A DNA stretch of 64,000 nucleotides from Thalassospira marina (GCF_002844375.1 NZ_CP024199.1:2591001-2655000); one strand, 5' to 3'; positions 37,808 to 46,305 are shown, counted from the stretch's first letter. The notes: generated from the sequence alone by a model not told the origin. Numbers and translations: made by a program.

Positions 37808-38002
37808 TTATTCCGCTTCGAAAAATACGTCTTCGATTCGACATTCAAATATCCGGCCGATCCTGAATGCCAGCGGCAAACTGGGGTCATAGCGCTGCTT
37901 TTCAATGGCATTCACCGTCTGGCGTGACACATCAAGCAACCCCGCCAGATCAGCCTGGGACCAGCCACGCACACGGCGCAGTTCGGCAATACGGTTATTC
38001 AA
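37808..38002 (-). CDS. small XRE-type helix-turn-helix regulator
   Basis: A 64-residue protein made almost only of a Cro/C1-type helix-turn-helix: RGWSQADLAGLLDVSRQTV spans the recognition region. The TTG at 38002 is chosen: GGAGG lies six bases before it and it gives the typical MNNRIAELR start. It overlaps the stop of the upstream membrane protein by four bases (TTGA). This pairing of a tiny XRE regulator with a small membrane protein is a known bacterial layout; the operators before the pair are probably its targets. Confidence 0.85.
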   Translation of the reverse strand: MNNRIAELRRVRGWSQADLAGLLDVSRQTVNAIEKQRYDPSLPLAFRIGRIFECRIEDVFFEAE

Positions 38003-38382
38003 CGATACCTCCGGTTTGCCAATACAAGCCCCAGGCACCACAGCACACCCATCACCGGCCAAACTGCAAACATCGTAATATCGGGTGCGCCCACATTTTG
38101 TAAAAATCCGTAAGTCAGGCTAATCACCGCCGTCCCGGCAAAGGCAAAACCAAGGGCCTCCAACTGGATCTGACGCTGCATTTCATCTAGCCGGCGCAGC
38201 GCGCGCAACACAACCCAGCACATGCCAATACAGGGCAACATTGGCAGCACCGCCACCACAGCCCGCAAGGCATCGTTTTGCACATAAACGGCTAACAGCC
38301 AGATCGACAGCATCAGCAACACAAAATACACCCCCAGCGCCCCCAGAAACTCTATCAGATATTGCCGTTTTGCCTGCTCCAT
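37999..38382 (-). CDS. small four-helix membrane protein
   Basis: A 127-residue protein with four predicted membrane helices (around residues 12-33, 40-60, 75-95, 102-122) and a charged middle loop LRRLDEMQRQIQLEALG. Such proteins lie beside YozG-like XRE regulators and may sense envelope state (inference). The start is uncertain: ATG 38382 is used, with another ATG three codons upstream. Two perfect palindromes precede the gene. Confidence 0.75.
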   Translation of the reverse strand: MEQAKRQYLIEFLGALGVYFVLLMLSIWLLAVYVQNDALRAVVAVLPMLPCIGMCWVVLRALRRLDEMQRQIQLEALGFAFAGTAVISLTYGFLQNVGAPDITMFAVWPVMGVLWCLGLVLANRRYR

Positions 38383-38392
38383 AATCCTCATC

Positions 38393-38420
38393 CACCATGT
38401 AAAGCATCCTTTACATGGTG
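38393..38420. promoter_or_regulatory. perfect palindrome, operator 1 of HTH/membrane pair
   Basis: CACCATGTAAAG-CATC-CTTTACATGGTG: 12-base perfect arms around four bases, immediately upstream of the membrane-protein start. Confidence 0.75.
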
Positions 38421-38440
38421 TTTTGCACACAGGACGACAC

Positions 38441-38460
38441 ATGTAAAGCACCCTTTACAT
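38441..38460. promoter_or_regulatory. perfect palindrome, operator 2 of HTH/membrane pair
   Basis: ATGTAAAG-CACC-CTTTACAT, the same core as operator 1, with centres 44 bases apart. The shared core strongly suggests one dimeric regulator, most likely the adjacent XRE protein. Confidence 0.75.
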
Positions 38461-38470
38461 CACCGGCCAC

Positions 38471-38499
38471 AAAAAAGGAGCCCCGATGAGGCTCCTTTC
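38471..38499 (-). terminator. terminator after PQQ dehydrogenase
   Basis: AAAGGAGCC/GGCTCCTTT arms with six T following on the minus strand. It closes the dehydrogenase gene ahead of the HTH operon operators. Confidence 0.85.
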
Positions 38500-38559
38500 C
38501 GGCAGTTTTCCGGGCAGGCATGCGGGGTTGATCCTCCCGCACATGCCCGCGAAACCAGG

Positions 38560-40923
38560 CTATTTGTTATTATCTGGCAATTTATAGGCCATCACATAAT
38601 CCCCCGGCTTGGTACCGATGGAGCCATGCCCACCCGCAACAATCACAACATATTGTATGCCATCATCGGTGGTGTAGGTCATGGGGGTAGATTGACCACC
38701 AGCAGGAAGGCGCGCCTCCCACAGCTGCTTGCCGGTTGTCAGGTCATAGGCGCGGAAAAAATCATCCACGGCCGCACCCAAAAAGGCCACACCACCGCCC
38801 GTAATCATCGGGCCGCCAATACCTGGCACACCCAGTTTGATTTTCAGGGGCAAGGGCGTCATGTCGTAGACAGTGCCGTTTTTATGCTTGTAGGCAATTT
38901 TGCCATCGCGCAAATCGGCCCCGGCAACATAACCCCAGGGCGGTGCCTGGCAGGGAACACCAACCGGTGACAGGAACGGACCCATGCTAACGGCGTAAGG
39001 TGCGCCTTCATTCTGGTTGATGCCCATTTCACTGGCTTTTTTGGAACCCTGTGGCGGCACCTCATCACGCGGGATTAATTTGGAGGTAAAGGCCAGATAG
39101 GTCGGCATGCCAAACATCACCTGGCGTTTTGGGTCCACCGCGACACTGCCCCAGTTAAAGGTACCGAAATTACCCGGATAAATCAGCGATCCCTGCAGGG
39201 ATGGCGGGGTATAGCGCCCTTCATAGTTCAACCGGTGAAACGCAATGCGGCAAGCCAACTGATCAAACAGGGTAATGCCCCACATATCATGCCCGGTCAG
39301 TTTTTCCGGCATGAAGGTCAGGTCTGAAACCGGCTGCGTCGGGGCTGTATGGTCCTCGGGGATGGCACCACCGGGTGCTGCCTTTTCCCGTACCTTGATC
39401 AAGGGTTCACCCGTGCGACGATCCAGCACATAGATATCGCCCTGCTTGGTCGGGCCGACCAATGCCGGGGTTTCGTTGCCCATTTCGTCGGAAATATTGA
39501 TCAAAACCGGCTGGGCGGGCACATCCATATCCCACAGGTCATGATGCACCGTCTGACGTACCCATTGAACCTGCCCGGTTTTCACACTTAGCGCCACGAT
39601 GGAGGATGAAAACTTCTCGACATTCTCGCTGCGATTCATGCCCAACTGGTCCGGCACCTGGTTGCCCAGCGGGATGTAAACCATGCCCAGTTCTTCATCG
39701 ACGGAAAAGACCGACCAGCTATTGGGGGAATTGGTTGTGTATTTTTCGCCTTCCTTTAAGGGTTCGGTTTCCGTCGGGTTACCGGAATCCCAGTTCCACA
39801 GCAATTCACCAGTATGGATATCAAAGGCGCGGATGACACCCGACTGTTCCTTGGTCGAATAATTGTCATTCACGGCACCGCCAATAATGATTTTGCCATC
39901 AACGGCAACGGGCGGTGATGTCGAATAATAATAGCCCGATGGCTTGTGGGGCATATTCTGTTCAAGATGGAGCGTGCCGTTATCAGCAAAGCTTTCACAA
40001 ACACTGCCATCCTTGGCATCCAGCGCAATCAGACGGGCATCTGACGTTGGCAGGTAAACCCGTTCCGCACAATGGTCATCTGCCGTGGCATTCTGATCAG
40101 CATAATAAGTAACACCCCGGCAGGTCTGATGCTGGCGATCGGAATTCATGCCAACCTTGGGGTCGAATTTCCATTTTTCCTTGCCGGTTTTGGCATCAAT
40201 CGCCACGGCCCAACTATGCGGGGTGCATAGATAAAGGGTATCGCCCACCTTAAGCGGCGTCACCTGATAGGTCGTTTCCGGCACGTCTTCGGACTGACGA
40301 ACGTCACCTGTTTCATAACGCCAGGCTTCGCGCAGATCGCCGACATTTTTAACATTGATCTGATCAAGCGGCGAATAACGCTGCCCATATTGCGTGCGAC
40401 CATACTGGTGCCAGTCCCCGGCGGGAATTTTGTTTCCCATGTCAGGGTTTTGCGCCACCACCTTGTCATTCAGGCGCCCATTAATCGCCGTTGAATCACT
40501 GACCATCGAGGCAACAGCCGCAACGATCGTGATAACAACCGCCATACTAAGGCCGATTGTGCTGGGTACTTTGCCTGTCGCGGCCCCATTTGACGGGCTT
40601 GCCAACCCGCGACGCACCCAGGGTGTTAACAGCCACAAACCAAGCAGCACCGGCACACCGCCACGCGGCGCCAACTGCCACCAGTCCAGCCCAACTTCCC
40701 ACATCGCCCAGATCAGGGTGCCGATCAGGAAAATTGCATAAAACCATAATACCAGCGGCTTGCGGCGATGCAGCAGCCATGACGTCACCCAAAAGGCGAT
40801 CCCGGCAATGGCATAATACCAGCTACCGCCCAGCACAATCAGCCATGCGCCGCCAGCGGCAAGCACAGCACCGATCAATGCAAAGACGACAACGCTCAGC
40901 AGATTAACCATCTTCTGTTCCAT
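38560..40923 (-). CDS. gcd: membrane-bound PQQ-dependent glucose/quinate-type dehydrogenase
   Basis: A 787-residue quinoprotein that oxidises a sugar or polyol in the periplasm and passes electrons to ubiquinone. The first 145 residues contain about five membrane helices. The remainder is a PQQ beta-propeller with tryptophan-docking blades; HHDLWDMDVPAQP carries the catalytic aspartate region and QGDIYVLDRRTGEP the conserved lysine-type blade. Glucose is the best guess by family; quinate or shikimate cannot be excluded. PQQ synthesis genes are not in the window. Confidence 0.9.
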   Translation of the reverse strand: MEQKMVNLLSVVVFALIGAVLAAGGAWLIVLGGSWYYAIAGIAFWVTSWLLHRRKPLVLWFYAIFLIGTLIWAMWEVGLDWWQLAPRGGVPVLLGLWLLTPWVRRGLASPSNGAATGKVPSTIGLSMAVVITIVAAVASMVSDSTAINGRLNDKVVAQNPDMGNKIPAGDWHQYGRTQYGQRYSPLDQINVKNVGDLREAWRYETGDVRQSEDVPETTYQVTPLKVGDTLYLCTPHSWAVAIDAKTGKEKWKFDPKVGMNSDRQHQTCRGVTYYADQNATADDHCAERVYLPTSDARLIALDAKDGSVCESFADNGTLHLEQNMPHKPSGYYYSTSPPVAVDGKIIIGGAVNDNYSTKEQSGVIRAFDIHTGELLWNWDSGNPTETEPLKEGEKYTTNSPNSWSVFSVDEELGMVYIPLGNQVPDQLGMNRSENVEKFSSSIVALSVKTGQVQWVRQTVHHDLWDMDVPAQPVLINISDEMGNETPALVGPTKQGDIYVLDRRTGEPLIKVREKAAPGGAIPEDHTAPTQPVSDLTFMPEKLTGHDMWGITLFDQLACRIAFHRLNYEGRYTPPSLQGSLIYPGNFGTFNWGSVAVDPKRQVMFGMPTYLAFTSKLIPRDEVPPQGSKKASEMGINQNEGAPYAVSMGPFLSPVGVPCQAPPWGYVAGADLRDGKIAYKHKNGTVYDMTPLPLKIKLGVPGIGGPMITGGGVAFLGAAVDDFFRAYDLTTGKQLWEARLPAGGQSTPMTYTTDDGIQYVVIVAGGHGSIGTKPGDYVMAYKLPDNNK

Positions 40924-41240
40924 TTCGTTTTGCAGTTCGGCAACGCACCTTTTTTTAAAACCCGGCCCGGTCCAATCAGGTCATCAAGGGCAGCAAAGGC
41001 ACGTTACGCAAATTCAGGGAACACCCCGCCCCCATTTTCGGGCCTGCGGGTTTTCATCACATCAAAGCCATTGCCAATCGCATCGCAACGCCACCAGACA
41101 ACAGATTGAATAGCGGGAAATCAGGCCGATTAAAGCCGTACGGCCAGCCCCAACAGATGGAATGAAAAATGTGTTTAATTCCAAAACGCAAAACGGTTCG
41201 GCAGGTTCCTTGGCCTGTCCAATTTCATCGCACATAAACA
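40924..41240. other. intergenic region
   Basis: About 320 bases between the dehydrogenase gene and the fliN terminator, both on the minus strand. It should contain the dehydrogenase promoter. I see no gene. Confidence 0.35.
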
Positions 41241-41266
41241 AAAAGCCCCACCATATGGCAGGGCCC
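41241..41266 (-). terminator. terminator after fliN
   Basis: GCCCCACC and GGCAGGGC arms (with two G-T wobbles) enclose ATAT and are followed by five T on the minus strand. Confidence 0.7.
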
Positions 41267-41305
41267 GTTTCATCAATGCGCCAATTCCGGGCAAAGAACC
41301 CGCCA

Positions 41306-41608
41306 TTAATGGTGGGTTTCAATCACCATGCCCGATTTGATCACTTCTGTAATTGTCACGCCCAGCCGGTCATCAACCACCACCAGTTCACCGCGTGCCA
41401 CCAACCGGTTATTGACATAAATATCAACCGGCTCCCCTACCTTGCGGTCAAGCTCCAGCACGGCACCGCGGGTCAGGCGCATCAGCTGCGCTACCTGGAT
41501 CTGGCTTTTGCCAATCACGGTCGAAACACGCACCGGGATATCGTAGGCCGCGCCAATTTCGCTTTCGCCATAGCGTTTTTCGTAAGGGTCTTTGTCACTA
41601 TCGGCCAT
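41306..41608 (-). CDS. fliN: flagellar motor switch protein FliN
   Basis: FliN forms part of the flagellar C-ring that sets rotation direction. The 100-residue protein is essentially the SpoA domain: IPVRVSTVIGKSQIQVAQLM, then LDRKVGEPVDIYVNNRLVARGE and VVDDRLGVTITEV. E. coli FliN is 137 residues, so only a short N-terminal part is present. No other flagellar gene lies within the window, so it is a separate copy or a scattered locus. Confidence 0.85.
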   Translation of the reverse strand: MADSDKDPYEKRYGESEIGAAYDIPVRVSTVIGKSQIQVAQLMRLTRGAVLELDRKVGEPVDIYVNNRLVARGELVVVDDRLGVTITEVIKSGMVIETHH

Positions 41609-41715
41609 ATCTACCAGCGATCCTGCAAAACGGGTGTGAACGCAAAATTTCCGTGCGTTTGTTTCTATAGCCTACCCCTGAAAATTTGGTTAGCAAGCAG
41701 TTTTCAAAAACTACG

Positions 41716-41739
41716 GTGGATTTATGTATAATTATCCAC
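41716..41739 (+). promoter_or_regulatory. promoter -10 within an inverted repeat before the desulfhydrase gene
   Basis: GTGGAT at 41716-41721 and ATCCAC at 41734-41739 enclose a TATAAT at 41727-41732. A repressor bound here would cover the -10 element (inference). The -35 is unclear. Confidence 0.45.
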
Positions 41740-41796
41740 TAAACGAAACAGCTTGAAGTTTTTCCCAAAGACGCATTTGACAGAAACAGGATAACC

Positions 41797-42897
41797 ATGT
41801 CGCAGGATCGCCAATGGGTGGCCGATGCCATCGCCCGGATCGAAGCCGATTTCACCCGCTCCGCCGATACCCACCTGATCAAGCTTGATCTGCCACAGCT
41901 TGGCGATATCGGTCTGTATCTGAAGGATGAATCAACACATCCCAGCGGCAGCCTGAAACATCGTCTGGCGCGGTCGCTGTTTTTATATGGCCTGTGCAAT
42001 GGCTGGATCACCAAGGGCACGCCCATCATTGAGGCATCAAGTGGCTCAACAGCCGTGTCCGAGGCCTATTTCGCCCGCCTGCTGGGCCTACGTTTTATTG
42101 CCGTGATGCCCAAAACCACATCACCGCAGAAGATTGCCAAAATAACCTTTTATGGCGGTGAATGCCACCTGGTTGATAATGGCAGCATGATCTATGACGA
42201 ATCCCATCGTCTGGCGCGCGAACTGAACGGCCATTACATGGACCAGTTCACCTATGCCGAACGCGCAACCGACTGGCGCGGCAATAACAATATCGCCGAA
42301 AGCATCTTTGAACAGCTTGCCCGCGAACCCCACCCCACCCCACGCTGGATCGTTGTTGGGGCCGGCACCGGCGGCACATCGTCAACCATTGGCCGCTTCA
42401 TCCGCTATGGCAAGGTATTGTCAAATGGCTGCGAATTATGCGTTGCCGACCCGGAAAATTCCGTTTTCTACGATGCCTACGCAACAGGCGATGTCTCCAT
42501 CACCGGCACATGTGGCTCACGGGTTGAGGGTATTGGCCGCCCGCGGGTTGAACCCAGCTTCAACCCCACTGTGGTTGACCATATGATGCGCATTCCCGAT
42601 GCGGGCAGCTTTGCCGCCCTGCAATATCTGGAAAAACACCTTGGCCGCCGCTGTGGCGGGTCTACCGGCACCAATCTGGTGGCGACTCTGGCACTGATCA
42701 GCGAAATGAAACAGGCTGGCGAAACCGGATCGGTTGTTACCCTGCTTTGCGATGGCGGGGATCGCTACAGCGACACCTATTATAACCCGCAATGGATCAC
42801 CGATCAGGGCATTGACCTTGCCCCCTGGCAGGCAGCCTTTGACCGTTTTGATGAAACCGGCATTTTCGATATGAAGCTGCAACGCCACAGCGCCTGA
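41797..42897 (+). CDS. Cds1-like PLP-dependent cysteine desulfhydrase
   Basis: A fold-type II PLP enzyme of 366 residues in the cysteine-synthase family. The PLP lysine is in HPSGSLKHRLARSLF, substrate loop SSGSTAVSEAYF, and the phosphate-binding loop GAGTGGTSSTIGR. The strings TDWRGNNNIAESIF and GIGRPRVEPSF are shared with mycobacterial Cds1, which breaks cysteine into pyruvate, ammonia and sulfide. A sulfide- or cysteine-detoxifying role is the best inference. It is a single gene with its own promoter. Confidence 0.85.
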   Translation: MSQDRQWVADAIARIEADFTRSADTHLIKLDLPQLGDIGLYLKDESTHPSGSLKHRLARSLFLYGLCNGWITKGTPIIEASSGSTAVSEAYFARLLGLRFIAVMPKTTSPQKIAKITFYGGECHLVDNGSMIYDESHRLARELNGHYMDQFTYAERATDWRGNNNIAESIFEQLAREPHPTPRWIVVGAGTGGTSSTIGRFIRYGKVLSNGCELCVADPENSVFYDAYATGDVSITGTCGSRVEGIGRPRVEPSFNPTVVDHMMRIPDAGSFAALQYLEKHLGRRCGGSTGTNLVATLALISEMKQAGETGSVVTLLCDGGDRYSDTYYNPQWITDQGIDLAPWQAAFDRFDETGIFDMKLQRHSA

Positions 42898-42935
42898 GAT
42901 CAGCACGTTCCGGCACCAATCAGCAATACAAAACG

Positions 42936-42962
42936 AAAAACGGGCGGGGAAATCCCCGCCCG
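42936..42962 (-). terminator. terminator after hsp20
   Basis: A perfect ten-base stem CGGGCGGGGA/TCCCCGCCCG with two-base loop, followed on the minus strand by TTTTTCGTTTT. It lies between the convergent desulfhydrase and hsp20 genes. Confidence 0.88.
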
Positions 42963-43001
42963 TCTCCGTTCGTTCGTCATTTATTCAAGTCAGGATGCAA
43001 A

Positions 43002-43523
43002 TCAGGCACCGGCAACGGTAATTTTACGCGGCTCCGGCTTCTGTTCTGCAACTTTTGGCAGCGAAAGTGTCAGAACACCGTTTTTAAACGCCGCCGAAAT
43101 GTTGTCGGCATCAACGGTATCAGGCAAACGGAAAGACCGGATGAAACTGCCATAGCTGCGCTCAACAACGCGCGCACCTTCATCGCTTTCACGGGCTGAT
43201 TTCTTTTCACCCTTGATGGTCAGAACACCTTCAAGGACGGAAACATCCACATCCTGCTGTTCAACACCCGGCAATTCAGCACTTAGCTCGATTGCGGTGT
43301 CGCTTTCATGAACATCGATACGGGGATTAAGGATTTTTGCAGTTTCCTGCCCTTCTGCGGCACCAGATTCACCACGACCAACTGCTGTACGGAATGCAGC
43401 ACGCGGCAGGAATGAACCCAGCACGCGGTCAATATCGCGGGAAAACACGCCAAAAGGATCGCCAAATGCCGGAGCATTTACGAGACGACGGGAAACACCA
43501 TTAACATTCGAAAGACCAGTCAT
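43002..43523 (-). CDS. Hsp20/alpha-crystallin family small heat-shock protein
   Basis: A 173-residue chaperone that holds unfolded proteins. The alpha-crystallin domain runs from about residue 65 to 160 (PRIDVHESDTAIELSAELP, then GVLTLSLPK). The C-terminal KITVAGA tail lacks a clear IxI motif. The ATG at 43523 follows GGAGAG. A CTTG and downstream element about 100 bases upstream could be a sigma-32 promoter. Confidence 0.92.
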   Translation of the reverse strand: MTGLSNVNGVSRRLVNAPAFGDPFGVFSRDIDRVLGSFLPRAAFRTAVGRGESGAAEGQETAKILNPRIDVHESDTAIELSAELPGVEQQDVDVSVLEGVLTIKGEKKSARESDEGARVVERSYGSFIRSFRLPDTVDADNISAAFKNGVLTLSLPKVAEQKPEPRKITVAGA

Positions 43524-43618
43524 AATTACTCTCCATACTAGACGAGCATTCTTGCGCTTTTTGGTCCAGCCCGGCTGCAACCGTTGCGCGATCAAGGCCA
43601 CCATGGCCCTTTCAAACC

Positions 43619-43649
43619 AAAATGTAGATCGCTATTTTCCCCTCGCAAG
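43619..43649 (-). promoter_or_regulatory. possible sigma-32 promoter for hsp20
   Basis: On the minus strand, CTTG (43649-43646) is followed after 18 bases by CTACATTTTG, a partial fit to the alphaproteobacterial heat-shock pattern CTTG-N17/18-CYTATnTnnG. It predicts a leader of about 90 bases. Confidence 0.35.
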
Positions 43650-43821
43650 GGGATAGTGAATTTTTTTCCCAAAATTTTTGCAATTTCTGGCCATCCCTTC
43701 TTACACAAAATTGTGTCCGCGCCGATTGCGCAAAACACATTGGCGGCGCGCCAATACCCTGTTTAAGATGGCCCCATATGCAGGCGCGTTTGTGCGTCCC
43801 CACCTTTTACAGGATCACCCC

Positions 43822-44916
43822 ATGAGCAAACTTTTCTCATCACTGGCGCTGGGCCAGTTGAATTTGCAAAACCGCATCATCATTGCGCCCATGTGCCAAT
43901 ATAGCGCCGATAACGGCAAAGCGACCGACTGGCACAATATCCATCTGGGCAATCTGGCCCTTTCTGGTGCCGGACTTCTGATTATCGAGGCAACAGCCGT
44001 TACGCCAGAAGGCCGCATTTCCTATGGCGACCTTGGCCTGTGGGATACGGAAACCGAAGAGGCCCTTGGCAAAGCCCTTCATGCCATTCGCGCCCATTCC
44101 CCCATGCCGATTGGCATCCAGCTTGCCCATGCCGGGCGCAAAGCCAGCACTGCCAAACCCTGGGATGGCGGTGCAGCCCTGTCCCCCGATGATGAAAATG
44201 GCTGGCAGGTTGTAGCCCCGTCAGCCATCCCCTTTATCGATGGTAACCCCACCCCCGAAAGCCTGACCGTTGAAGGCATCGAAGAAATCAAACAGGCTTT
44301 TGTCGATGCCACGCATCGTGCCGCACGTTTGGGCCTTGATGTCATCGAACTGCACGGCGCACATGGTTATCTTGTGCATCAGTTCCTGTCGCCCCTGTCA
44401 AACCAGCGCGACGATCAATATGGCGGCAGCCTTGAAAACCGCATGCGTTTTGGCCTGGAAATTTTTGAAGCCGTTCGCGATGCCTTCCCATCAGAAAAGC
44501 CGGTGGGTTTTCGCATTTCCGCCACCGACTGGGTTGATGGGGGCTGGGACCTGGATCAAAGCCTGGTTTTTGCCCGCGAACTGGAAAAACGTGGCTGTGA
44601 CTTTATCCATGTCAGTTCTGGTGGCCTGCATACCGAACAGAAAATCCCTGTCGGCCCGAACTATCAGGTCCCGTTTGCTGATCGCATCAAGGCGGAAACG
44701 AGCCTTCCCACCATTGCCGTTGGCCTGATTACCGAACCCGAACAGGCCGAAGCCATTATCGGCACCGGGCAGGCCGATGCCATCGCGCTTGCGCGGGGCA
44801 TTCTGTATGATCCGCGCTGGCCATGGCATGCCGCGGCCGCACTGGGTGCCACTATCAAGGCCCCCAGCCAGTATCTGCGCTGCCAGCCCCGCATATACAA
44901 AGAACTGTTTGAATAA
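43822..44916 (+). CDS. NADH:flavin oxidoreductase, old yellow enzyme family
   Basis: A 364-residue FMN enzyme of the YqjM/XenA class. The N-terminal KLFSSLALGQLNLQNRIIIAPM and CQYSA stretch, the substrate-binding HGAHGYLVHQFLSPLSNQR motif, and the C-terminal GRGILYDPRWP-type (ARGILYDPRWPW) segment are typical. It likely reduces activated C=C bonds with NAD(P)H. ATG 43822 with AGGA upstream is used; an earlier in-frame ATG would add a non-conserved 48 residues. Confidence 0.92.
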   Translation: MSKLFSSLALGQLNLQNRIIIAPMCQYSADNGKATDWHNIHLGNLALSGAGLLIIEATAVTPEGRISYGDLGLWDTETEEALGKALHAIRAHSPMPIGIQLAHAGRKASTAKPWDGGAALSPDDENGWQVVAPSAIPFIDGNPTPESLTVEGIEEIKQAFVDATHRAARLGLDVIELHGAHGYLVHQFLSPLSNQRDDQYGGSLENRMRFGLEIFEAVRDAFPSEKPVGFRISATDWVDGGWDLDQSLVFARELEKRGCDFIHVSSGGLHTEQKIPVGPNYQVPFADRIKAETSLPTIAVGLITEPEQAEAIIGTGQADAIALARGILYDPRWPWHAAAALGATIKAPSQYLRCQPRIYKELFE

Positions 44917-44921
44917 ACACA

Positions 44922-44951
44922 AAACGGCCCGGGTGAAATATCCCGGGCCGC
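44922..44951. terminator. terminator between OYE and membrane-protein operon
   Basis: CGGCCCGGG/CCCGGGCCG nine-base arms with a short AT loop; four T follow on the minus strand. It can end the convergent minus-strand operon and perhaps the OYE gene. Confidence 0.7.
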
Positions 44952-45027
44952 TTCAATTTCAAAAACCGTTTGCTCTTCCCGGCCTTTCAGATGCATGGGA
45001 ATGCGCAAAATGGCGAGGCCGCCGGAT

Positions 45028-45423
45028 TTAAAATGGTTTGGTCACCACCAGCACCACAATAACCACGACAAAGCCAAACAGCCCGGCCAGAAATGGCGTT
45101 ACATTTTGTCCTTCGGGCGCATCACTTGCGCCAACACGGCGCAACTTCCCCGACAGCGCCCCATGCAAACCCGACAGTAAAAACACTGCCACCAGCTTTG
45201 CCCACAACCAGCCATCACCAAACCACCCGCCCATATAGGCCAACGCCAGGCCCAGCACCCAGGCCAGCATCATGGCCGGTGATGTAACCTTGCGGTCCCA
45301 TTGGGCAATCGGCTTTGCAATACAGGCCGATGGATAGGACAAAAACAGCGCCACACCTACCATGCCCGATATCCAGGTGATAATCGCCAGGATATGCGCC
45401 GATTTTACCAGCAGATATAACAT
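45028..45423 (-). CDS. CopD/HemJ-like small integral membrane protein
   Basis: A 131-residue protein with four predicted membrane helices. The opening YLLVKSAHILAIITWISGM with a histidine in helix 1 resembles CopD-domain and UPF0093 (HemJ-like) proteins. HemJ itself is a protoporphyrinogen oxidase, but this short chain cannot be assigned that activity with confidence. The ATG at 45423 shares one base with the upstream stop (TGATG). Last gene of a four-gene overlapping operon. Confidence 0.7.
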   Translation of the reverse strand: MLYLLVKSAHILAIITWISGMVGVALFLSYPSACIAKPIAQWDRKVTSPAMMLAWVLGLALAYMGGWFGDGWLWAKLVAVFLLSGLHGALSGKLRRVGASDAPEGQNVTPFLAGLFGFVVVIVVLVVTKPF

Positions 45424-45725
45424 CACTGCCCCTTCCCCTGATCAAGCGATGTGCGCAACCAGCGTTCATTTACAAAGCCGCCAAACGGGATGAAGGCACC
45501 AATCATCAACCGTCCCAGCGCAGCGCCATCAATCAGCCCTTCAAACCGGGCACGAATGACCAGCCAGGCAAAAAACAGAAACGCCACCCCATGGATTGGC
45601 CCCATCAAACGGGTTGCTTCTTCAATCCCCGCCAAATGCTTTAACGGCACGGCAATCCCCACCAGCAATAACAGCGTCACTGCCTCTGCCATCGCGCCAA
45701 TGCGCAACATCCGCCCTGGCATCAT
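45423..45725 (-). CDS. DUF3817 membrane protein
   Basis: A 100-residue protein with three predicted membrane helices. RIGAMAEAVTLLLLVGIAVPL and HGVAFLFFAW, followed by GAFIPFGGFVNERW, fit the DUF3817 family, widespread but of unknown function. It overlaps the upstream gene by four bases (ATGA) and the downstream gene by one base. Confidence 0.82.
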   Translation of the reverse strand: MMPGRMLRIGAMAEAVTLLLLVGIAVPLKHLAGIEEATRLMGPIHGVAFLFFAWLVIRARFEGLIDGAALGRLMIGAFIPFGGFVNERWLRTSLDQGKGQ

Positions 45726-45940
45726 TCCACCTCGCGCAGCAGTTTTTCAATGCGTTCAAGGCGCTGGTCAAACGCCTTCATTTCCGCACGCACGGCACCT
45801 GTTTCAACGCTGGTCTGCATGGCAATGGCGGCATCGCTTCGGGCACGGAAAATCTGTGCGACATATTTCATCGCAAAAATCAGAAAGACCGTGATCAATA
45901 TCAAGATGGTCAACATGGTGAAAGGCGACGTTTCAGTCAT
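45722..45940 (-). CDS. single-helix membrane protein with coiled coil
   Basis: A 72-residue protein with one membrane helix (residues 8-28) and a charged C-terminal helical stretch (MKAFDQRLERIEKLLREVE), likely a coiled coil. Similar small proteins occur beside phage-shock or envelope regulators, but I do not recognise a family with confidence. It overlaps the regulator gene by 8 bases and DUF3817 by four. Confidence 0.65.
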   Translation of the reverse strand: MTETSPFTMLTILILITVFLIFAMKYVAQIFRARSDAAIAMQTSVETGAVRAEMKAFDQRLERIEKLLREVE

Positions 45941-46262
45941 CCCTGTCTCCCTGGTGGGGCGCAAGGCTGGCATCGGGATCAGCCTGCGCAATTGTTTCTG
46001 GCGTCAGGGTCAGCGCAAAGGGCGTAACCCGGTAAAAATTCGCAGCCTTGCCGTTTTCCGCGAGGCCGCTTTCACAACAAACCAGCCCGGCCAGTTCCAG
46101 TTTCTTAAGGTGCATTTTCATAAGCGGGCGACTGATGCCGGCTTCGCGGGCAAGATGGCTGACATACAATTCCCCCTCGCGCGCCAGCATCGCCACAACC
46201 CACAGCCGCACCGGGTGCGACAGGGCCTGAAGCTGGCTTAAAAGGGTCTGTGCATCATGCAT
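45933..46262 (-). CDS. ArsR-like winged-helix regulator
   Basis: A 109-residue DNA-binding protein. LQALSHPVRLWVVAMLARE and VSHLAREAGISRPLMKMHLKKLELAGLV form an ArsR-type winged helix. There is no obvious metal-binding cysteine pair in helix 3; it has adjacent cysteines in LVCCESG. It is first in the operon and probably controls it, possibly through the palindrome 30 bases upstream. Confidence 0.85.
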   Translation of the reverse strand: MHDAQTLLSQLQALSHPVRLWVVAMLAREGELYVSHLAREAGISRPLMKMHLKKLELAGLVCCESGLAENGKAANFYRVTPFALTLTPETIAQADPDASLAPHQGDRDD

Positions 46263-46291
46263 CGGGTGGAATCCTCATAACGTCAGAAATT

Positions 46292-46305
46292 AATTACATG
46301 TAATT
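46292..46305. promoter_or_regulatory. palindrome upstream of the ArsR-like operon
   Basis: AATTACATGTAATT is a perfect 14-base palindrome 30 bases upstream of the regulator gene, in an AT-rich patch. It is a candidate autoregulatory operator. Confidence 0.5.

Noticed and set aside
41062..41322. Minus-strand 86-residue frame downstream of fliN
   Set aside because: It runs across the fliN terminator and has no family features.
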